This document shows positions 59,173 to 64,000 of a DNA stretch of 64,000 nucleotides, one piece after another (within the stretch, counting starts at the first letter, position 1; each line of letters opens with the position of its first letter). Location of the stretch: contig CAZFYB010000002.1 of the NCBI GenBank assembly GCA_964523145.1, positions 1 through 64,000 of the forward strand, read 5' to 3'. A model generated the notes under the pieces. It saw nothing but the letters and a program-made list of their open reading frames with translations. It did not search any database and was not told the origin of the DNA. The position numbers were made by a program, and so were the translations under genes. Source of the DNA: Microsaccharimonas sp964523145. GTDB lineage: Bacteria > Patescibacteriota > Saccharimonadia > Saccharimonadales > Saccharimonadaceae.

Positions 59173-60034
59173 TGAGCGCCTCCACACCACCACTAATTTC
59201 AGCAAGTTCCTGGGTAATTGCACCTTGTCGAGCTTGGTTCATGGCCAGCGTTAGGTCATCGATTAAGTCAGAAGCATTGTCGGTTGCATTTTTCATAGCC
59301 ATCATACGCATACTATATTCACTAGCACGCGAATCAAGCAATGCTTGGTATAGCTGCGCACCCACAAGGCGATAGGCAACACCATCAAGTACTTCTTCGG
59401 TACTTGGCTCGTAGGTCACATCTCGTGCCACACCCGCTTCGGTTGCTGGGTCAAAACCAGCAGGTAGTACACGAAGGGTCGTAGCTTGTTGATTCACGCT
59501 GTTGACGTAGTCGGTGTAAATGACGTCAACCGCATCCACTTTACCGGAAGTGAATAATTCGCGAGTAGTATCAAGAATAGCGCGAAGCTCGCTCCCATCG
59601 GGACGGTCAGGAAGCTCTTGATACGCACCAAGTACTTCGGTATCTTTAATGCGTGCAACAAATTGTGCTGCTTTGCGACCCACGGTAATGGTAGTGTTTT
59701 TAATCCCAACCGTATCATCGCTTTTTAACTCATTCGTATACACACGTACCAAATTACTGTTGTACGCACCAGCCAACCCCTTATCAGAAGCGATCACAAT
59801 CAATAGTCGGGTCTTTACTGGCCGACTGGTAAAGAGTGGGTGATCTTTTACCGAGGTGTGTGTCGAAAGTGCAGTCAAAAGTTCACGCGCAGCCAAGGTA
59901 TACGGCGAAGAAGCCTTAGTGGCTTCTTGCGCTTTACGCATTTTACTCGCAGCAACAAGTTGCATCGCCTTGGTAATTTGGCGAGTGCTTTTGACACTGC
60001 GAATGCGTTGCTTTAACCCTTGGGTGTTTGCCAT
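59165..60034 (-). CDS. atpG: ATP synthase gamma subunit
   Basis: The central rotor shaft. The N-terminal helix is LKQRIRSVKSTRQITKAMQLVAASKMRKAQ, then the Rossmann-like middle LLIVIASDKGLAGAYNSNLV. The C-terminal helix contains MRMMAMKNATDNASDLIDDL and QARQGAITQELAEISGG. 289 aa. It begins 2 nt after the atpA stop. Confidence 0.95.
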   Translation of the reverse strand: MANTQGLKQRIRSVKSTRQITKAMQLVAASKMRKAQEATKASSPYTLAARELLTALSTHTSVKDHPLFTSRPVKTRLLIVIASDKGLAGAYNSNLVRVYTNELKSDDTVGIKNTTITVGRKAAQFVARIKDTEVLGAYQELPDRPDGSELRAILDTTRELFTSGKVDAVDVIYTDYVNSVNQQATTLRVLPAGFDPATEAGVARDVTYEPSTEEVLDGVAYRLVGAQLYQALLDSRASEYSMRMMAMKNATDNASDLIDDLTLAMNQARQGAITQELAEISGGVEALND

Positions 60035-60036
60035 TG

Positions 60037-61563
60037 TTAGCCTTCAAAGCCTTTCGCTGCCGCTTTGGCAGTTTTTTCGATAGCCTTCAACATAGCTTCA
60101 GATGGTTTCGCACCCTTATCAAGTTCTTGCATATCTTTTTTATGATCTGCCCATAATCGGGTCAAAGTCGCTGCTTGGGCGTCTTTAATTTTGTCAGCCG
60201 GAACTTTGTCGTAATAACCTGAGGTTACCGATAAAATACTCGCAACTTGTTCCCAAACACTCATTGGTTTGTATTGTGGTTGCTTGAGAAGTTCAGTTAA
60301 GCGCTGACCACGTTCAATTTGTTGCTTGGTTGCATCGTCAAGGTCACTGCCAAACTGTGCAAAGCTAGCAAGTTCGCGGAATTGACTGAGACCAAGTTTC
60401 AAGTTACCACTGACAGATTTAACTGCCGAAGTTTGAGCCGCACCACCCACACGCGAAACCGACAAACCAGCAGAAATCGCTGGGCGAATACCTTGGTAAA
60501 ATAAATCAGTTTCAAGGAAAATCTGACCATCAGTAATCGAAATCACATTCGTAGGGATGTACGCCGAAATGTCACCAGCTTGGGTTTCGATAATTGGCAA
60601 AGCAGTTAATGAACCGCCGCCAAGAGCATCAGAAAGTTTTGCTGATCGTTCGAGCAAACGCGAGTGAAGGTAAAACACATCACCAGGGTAGGCTTCACGG
60701 CCCGGTGGGCGGCGAAGAAGCAGTGACATTTGGCGATACGCCACGGCATGCTTGGTAAGGTCATCATAAATCATGAGTGCGTGGCCGCTATTATCACGGA
60801 AGTATTCGCCCATAGCCGTAGCTGAATAAGGCGCAAGATACAGCAGGGAAGCTGGGTCGGCTGGACTCGTAGCCACAATAATCGTTTGATCCATCACGCC
60901 TTCATTTTTCAAACGCTCAACCAATCGAGCAATTTTAGAGCGCTTTTGCCCAATGGCAACATACACATTCACCACACCAGTGTTTTGCTTCGCTTGGTTA
61001 ATCATAGTATCGATAGTCAGGGCAGTTTTACCTGTTTGGCGGTCACCAATAATCAGCTCACGCTGGCCACGGCCAATAGGGAACATCGCATCAATTGAAG
61101 CGATTCCAGTCATAAGTGGCTCGTGCACCGATTTACGACCCATCACGCCAATAGCTTCGCGCTCCACTAAGCCCTGTTGCTTGGTTTTAATTGCTGGGCC
61201 ACCATCAATAGCACGCCCAAGTGGGTCGACTACACGGCCAAGAAGCTCTGGGCCAACCGGAACGGTAAGGACTGAGCCTTTCAAACGAACCGATTGACCA
61301 GCTTTTACTTCTGCATCATTTCCCAAAAGAACGGCACCAATTTCGTCTTCAAGAAGATTTAGAGCAAACGCCTCAACATCACCCGAAGGTGTTTCGATAA
61401 GTACCACTTCGCTGTATCCAGCGCTTCGTAGCCCATGAATCCACACCACGCCGTCACCGACTCGAAGCACCACGCCAACTTCATTTAAGTTGCCAGATGT
61501 TTCAAGGCCTTGAATGGCTTGTCGTAGGTCTTTTGATAATTCTGTAATTGATAGTTCGCTCAT
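60037..61563 (-). CDS. atpA: ATP synthase alpha subunit
   Basis: The non-catalytic nucleotide-binding subunit. Walker A is GDRQTGKTALTIDTM, followed by YDDLTKHAVAYRQMSLLLRRPPGREAYPG-type core and the C-terminal helical domain. 508 aa. The SD AGGAG precedes the ATG. It is located between atpH and atpG as usual. Confidence 0.97.
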   Translation of the reverse strand: MSELSITELSKDLRQAIQGLETSGNLNEVGVVLRVGDGVVWIHGLRSAGYSEVVLIETPSGDVEAFALNLLEDEIGAVLLGNDAEVKAGQSVRLKGSVLTVPVGPELLGRVVDPLGRAIDGGPAIKTKQQGLVEREAIGVMGRKSVHEPLMTGIASIDAMFPIGRGQRELIIGDRQTGKTALTIDTMINQAKQNTGVVNVYVAIGQKRSKIARLVERLKNEGVMDQTIIVATSPADPASLLYLAPYSATAMGEYFRDNSGHALMIYDDLTKHAVAYRQMSLLLRRPPGREAYPGDVFYLHSRLLERSAKLSDALGGGSLTALPIIETQAGDISAYIPTNVISITDGQIFLETDLFYQGIRPAISAGLSVSRVGGAAQTSAVKSVSGNLKLGLSQFRELASFAQFGSDLDDATKQQIERGQRLTELLKQPQYKPMSVWEQVASILSVTSGYYDKVPADKIKDAQAATLTRLWADHKKDMQELDKGAKPSEAMLKAIEKTAKAAAKGFEG

Positions 61564-61582
61564 GGTGCTCCTTTAGGAAATG

Positions 61583-61984
61583 TTAGGCTTTCTTGAATTT
61601 AGTCTTTAGAATGGTGAGGTTTCGGCTAATCGTACGGTCTAACTCTTGGCCGGGCAAGTTGATTTTTATACCACCGAGTATAGTTGAGTCAATATAGGAA
61701 TCGAGGGTAACACTTTTTGCGCTGGTCTTAGCTTGCACGTAGGATTCAATAGCTTTGAGTGTTTCGCTACTCAGGTCAAACGCTGTCGTCACAACACCCG
61801 AAACCGAGCCTTGTTGCGCAAGATAAAACTGGATGTCTCGAATAATGAGGCCAAGTTCTTTTGTACGATGAGTTTCAACAAGATACGCAGCTAACTGCAT
61901 AACTACTTTCGAGTTGTCTCCATCTTTCAAGAGCTCCTCAGAAACATAGGTTGAAAGAGCGCGGCGTGAAAGCTTTGCAGCCAT
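61583..61984 (-). CDS. atpH: ATP synthase delta subunit (short form)
   Basis: The peripheral-stalk connector. The C-terminal part is recognisable: LDSYIDSTILGGIKINLPGQELDRTISRNLTILKTKF. At 133 aa it is about 45 residues shorter than the usual ~178, mainly by loss in the N-terminal helical domain. It lies directly adjacent to atpF (0-1 bp). Confidence 0.88.
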   Translation of the reverse strand: MAAKLSRRALSTYVSEELLKDGDNSKVVMQLAAYLVETHRTKELGLIIRDIQFYLAQQGSVSGVVTTAFDLSSETLKAIESYVQAKTSAKSVTLDSYIDSTILGGIKINLPGQELDRTISRNLTILKTKFKKA

Positions 61985-62521
61985 CTACGCTTGCTCCTTT
62001 AAGATCTTCGCAATTAAATCTTTATCAGCCTTACTTGTGTGCGTAGCGCCAACCACTTTTTCAGTCGCCAAAGCAACTAATTCAAGCGTTTCGTTATGCA
62101 GCTGCTTTTTGGCCGATTCAACGTCTTTACTAAGCTGCGCTTGAGCTTCGGCAACAATCTTTTCTGCTTGCGTTCGGGCTTTTTCTTCGCTCGCTGCTAA
62201 CATGCTTGAAGATTCAAGTTTAGCGGTTGATACAATCTCAGCCGCTTCTTTACGAGCTTGATTTAGCAGCTCAGTAACTTCGCCCTGGCTTTCGGCCGCA
62301 GCTTCTTGTGCTTTAACTGCAGCGACAGCCGCAGCTTCAATACTTGCTTGACGCTCATCAACCTGCTTCATCAACCAAGGATAGACAAACTTTCCCAGTA
62401 GGAATACCAAAATCAAAAAAGCAATAATCTGAATAATCAGCAGTCGCCAGTCAATTCCCAATGCACTGAAAAGATCCCCAGACGGTTCGACAGTTTCAGC
62501 AATATAGTTGATAAATTTCAC
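61985..62521 (-). CDS. atpF: ATP synthase subunit b
   Basis: One N-terminal TM helix (about 25-48, WRLLIIQIIAFLILVFLLGKFVYPWL) followed by a long Ala/Glu/Lys coiled coil. It forms the peripheral stalk dimer. 178 aa. Adjacent to atpH without a gap. Confidence 0.93.
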   Translation of the reverse strand: MKFINYIAETVEPSGDLFSALGIDWRLLIIQIIAFLILVFLLGKFVYPWLMKQVDERQASIEAAAVAAVKAQEAAAESQGEVTELLNQARKEAAEIVSTAKLESSSMLAASEEKARTQAEKIVAEAQAQLSKDVESAKKQLHNETLELVALATEKVVGATHTSKADKDLIAKILKEQA

Positions 62522-62531
62522 AGGTCAATTC

Positions 62532-62744
62532 CTACAAGAACTTCGCAATAATCGCTACGATGATACCAATAATTGCCAATGAGTCGGCAAACACGATTGC
62601 GGTAATCATGAGCGTACGAATGTCGCTTAATTTTTCAGGGTTACGACCAAATGCGTTTAACGCAGCCGCTCCAATAAATCCAATACCTAGTGCTGCACCA
62701 AGTGCTGGCAACGCATATGTTAAACCAAATGCTAATTCTTCCAT
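62532..62744 (-). CDS. atpE: ATP synthase subunit c
   Basis: A 70-aa two-helix hairpin. Helix 1 carries the Gly/Ala motif GAALGIGFIGAAAL, the polar loop is FGRNPEKL, and helix 2 is MITAIVFADSLAIIGIIVAII. The ion-binding carboxylate is the Asp in FADSL rather than the more common Glu. The Gln and Glu-Ser/Thr pattern of Na+ enzymes is absent, so H+ coupling is likely. Confidence 0.95.
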   Translation of the reverse strand: MEELAFGLTYALPALGAALGIGFIGAAALNAFGRNPEKLSDIRTLMITAIVFADSLAIIGIIVAIIAKFL

Positions 62745-62780
62745 TATATTCTCCTTGTTTTATTACTCTTCATTATAACA

Positions 62781-63605
62781 TCACCCCTTAGCAAGGGCCT
62801 TCTTTGAGGCCTTTTTATTGTCATGGGTAGGGGAGTGATCAATTTCAGGGCCGTGATGAGAAACGGCGAGGGCGGTAAAAATGAGCGTCAGGACAAAGAA
62901 CACATACGCTTGGATAAAGCCAATAAACAGTTCAAAGGCAAGGAAAAACGGCAGCGCGACAGCAGCAAAGTAACCAGCAAGTACCGCAATCACAATAAGT
63001 AGGATTTCACCTGCAAATGCGTTTCCGAATAGACGGAGTGATAGGGCAGTTGCGCGTGAAGCTTCACCGACAAGTTCTAGAAAACCTTCAAATGCACCAA
63101 TAGGATCTTTAAAGGGGTTCTTAAAGTAGCGTGATGCATTGCCATACGAACCAAGGTATTTTACTGCATATATTTGTACGGTGATAATCGTAATAAGCGC
63201 TAACCCAAGAGTAAAGTTCAAATCAGCAGTCAAACTACGAAGCACTGGCACGCCGTTCCACTTAATCGAATCAAGCCCTGGAATAACACTTAACCAGTAA
63301 TTAATAAGGACAACAAAAAAGATGGTTACTGCTAGGGGGGTTATTTTACGTGCAAGTTTTTTATCAGGGATAATGCCATCAATTTGCTTCAGTAAGCCTT
63401 CAAACACCCATTGCACCAATCCTACGAATCGGTTGTATGTACCTTTTTTAACTTTAGTAGACGCATATGCCAAAATACCAATCGTAATGAGCGCACCGAT
63501 AATGCCCGTAAGTAACGCGTTCGTTACCGGAAATCCCCCTACATGGAAAAGCGGTTCAGCTGATATTGAAATGTGCAGCTCAGTAGCAGCGAAGGTAGTA
63601 AACAC
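62781..63605 (-). CDS. atpB: ATP synthase subunit a
   Basis: The proton half-channel subunit. It has 5-6 TM helices; the key Arg is in ALSLRLFGNAFAGEILL, and the last helices are FIQAYVFFVLTLIFTALAV. 274 aa. It starts directly at the stop of the AtpZ/I-like gene. Confidence 0.95.
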   Translation of the reverse strand: MFTTFAATELHISISAEPLFHVGGFPVTNALLTGIIGALITIGILAYASTKVKKGTYNRFVGLVQWVFEGLLKQIDGIIPDKKLARKITPLAVTIFFVVLINYWLSVIPGLDSIKWNGVPVLRSLTADLNFTLGLALITIITVQIYAVKYLGSYGNASRYFKNPFKDPIGAFEGFLELVGEASRATALSLRLFGNAFAGEILLIVIAVLAGYFAAVALPFFLAFELFIGFIQAYVFFVLTLIFTALAVSHHGPEIDHSPTHDNKKASKKALAKG

Positions 63606-63874
63606 TATCGTTGCCTCCGTACATCACGAAGTTGCTTAGCTATTAAGAACACGCTCGTTGCGAACCCAAGGATCACACACGCAATAGTAGCAAGCGGTGC
63701 GATATCAAACAGGTTGTCGAGCCCAATACCAATAAAAGTTCCTCCGATAGTAGGAACGAAAGCCCTCCAGGTGGTATCGAGTGCCGTCACAAACAAGATC
63801 ATCGGTCCAGATAGGTTCGAAGGTTGCTTGGTCGTCGGGTCTGGCTGGTTTGTCAGTCGAGGCGACTTAGTCAT
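63605..63874 (-). CDS. AtpZ/AtpI-like small membrane protein
   Basis: 89 aa with a hydrophilic N-terminus and two TM helices (about 25-50 and 56-80) separated by the Gly/Asp segment GTFIGIGLDNLFDIAP. This is the layout of AtpZ/AtpI proteins that precede atpB and assist c-ring assembly or Mg2+ handling. First gene of the operon; TATGAT ends 9 nt before its ATG. Confidence 0.8.
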   Translation of the reverse strand: MTKSPRLTNQPDPTTKQPSNLSGPMILFVTALDTTWRAFVPTIGGTFIGIGLDNLFDIAPLATIACVILGFATSVFLIAKQLRDVRRQR

Positions 63875-63934
63875 ATGTTTTACATCATAGCAAAAATAGG
63901 GGGGATTGTATATGGGAAAGAGGGGAGGCGCTTC

Positions 63935-64000
63935 TTAATTCATAGAAGTAATCGTAAACGTATAGCTACCCACACCAGTAAGGAGATATATCGTGTAATC
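63935..64000 (-). CDS. C-terminal fragment of a gene entering from the right edge
   Basis: An open minus-strand frame from the window end, ending at the TAA at 63935-63937. The 21 visible residues (YTIYLLTGVGSYTFTITSMN) look like beta strands of a secreted or surface protein. Too short to assign. Confidence 0.4.
   Translation of the reverse strand, partial: DYTIYLLTGVGSYTFTITSMN

Overview
The window looks like chromosome of a Patescibacteria/CPR bacterium, most likely a Saccharibacteria (TM7) member. The reasons are inferential: a DnaX without its zinc module, a RecR that has lost most of its zinc-finger cysteines, several type IV pilin-like proteins sharing one N-terminus, no biosynthetic operons, and an F-type ATP synthase as the only clear energy module. 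TGA is used as a stop, so the genetic code appears standard.

Layout. 1-2.6 kb: dCTP deaminase, thymidylate kinase and an unknown protein. 2.7-7.6 kb: rplJ-rplL with an L10-type leader, set among G+C-rich monocistronic genes (a Gam-like protein, a membrane coiled-coil protein, a protein with two RNAP alpha-CTD-like segments). 7.7-16.8 kb: replication and repair core (dnaX, dnaB, ybaB, recR), a DHH phosphoesterase and cysS. 16.8-34.9 kb: transporters, a two-component system, a GreA-type factor, a P-type ATPase, an Erm-like rRNA methyltransferase, cardiolipin synthase, repair and redox enzymes, lipases. 34.9-46 kb: cell-surface functions, namely GT2 beta-glucan synthase plus GH16, several type IV pilins (two with carbohydrate-binding-like C-termini), MscS, SDR, and a PadR/DUF1048 pair. 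46-50.1 kb: a G+C-rich island holding a candidate peptide-modification operon: a 36-aa Ser/Thr/Asp-rich peptide, a JmjC-nucleotidyltransferase fusion and a methyltransferase. 50.1-55.8 kb: Nudix hydrolase, tRNA-Gln with a duplicated 3' end, pilin, a UvrD-type helicase-nuclease and a 46-aa peptide gene in a strongly structured transcript. 55.8-64 kb: tRNA-dihydrouridine synthase and, on the minus strand, the complete ATP synthase operon with an unknown gene between atpG and atpD.

Two styles of gene are interleaved. Most ordinary genes have a -10 hexamer only 6-10 nt before the start codon and no Shine-Dalgarno, so they look leaderless. A second set is visibly G+C-richer, monocistronic, driven by near-consensus -35/-10 promoters, with 40-70-nt leaders, a clear Shine-Dalgarno and a strong hairpin terminator. 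The second set is mostly unrecognised and looks like recent or specialised acquisition, possibly from a high-G+C (actinobacterial?) partner; that origin is inference.

The most notable system is the candidate RiPP-like operon at 47.5-50.1 kb. The nested-inverted-repeat small-peptide transcript at 55.35-55.8 kb and the tRNA-Gln-associated element at 50.74-50.93 kb come next.
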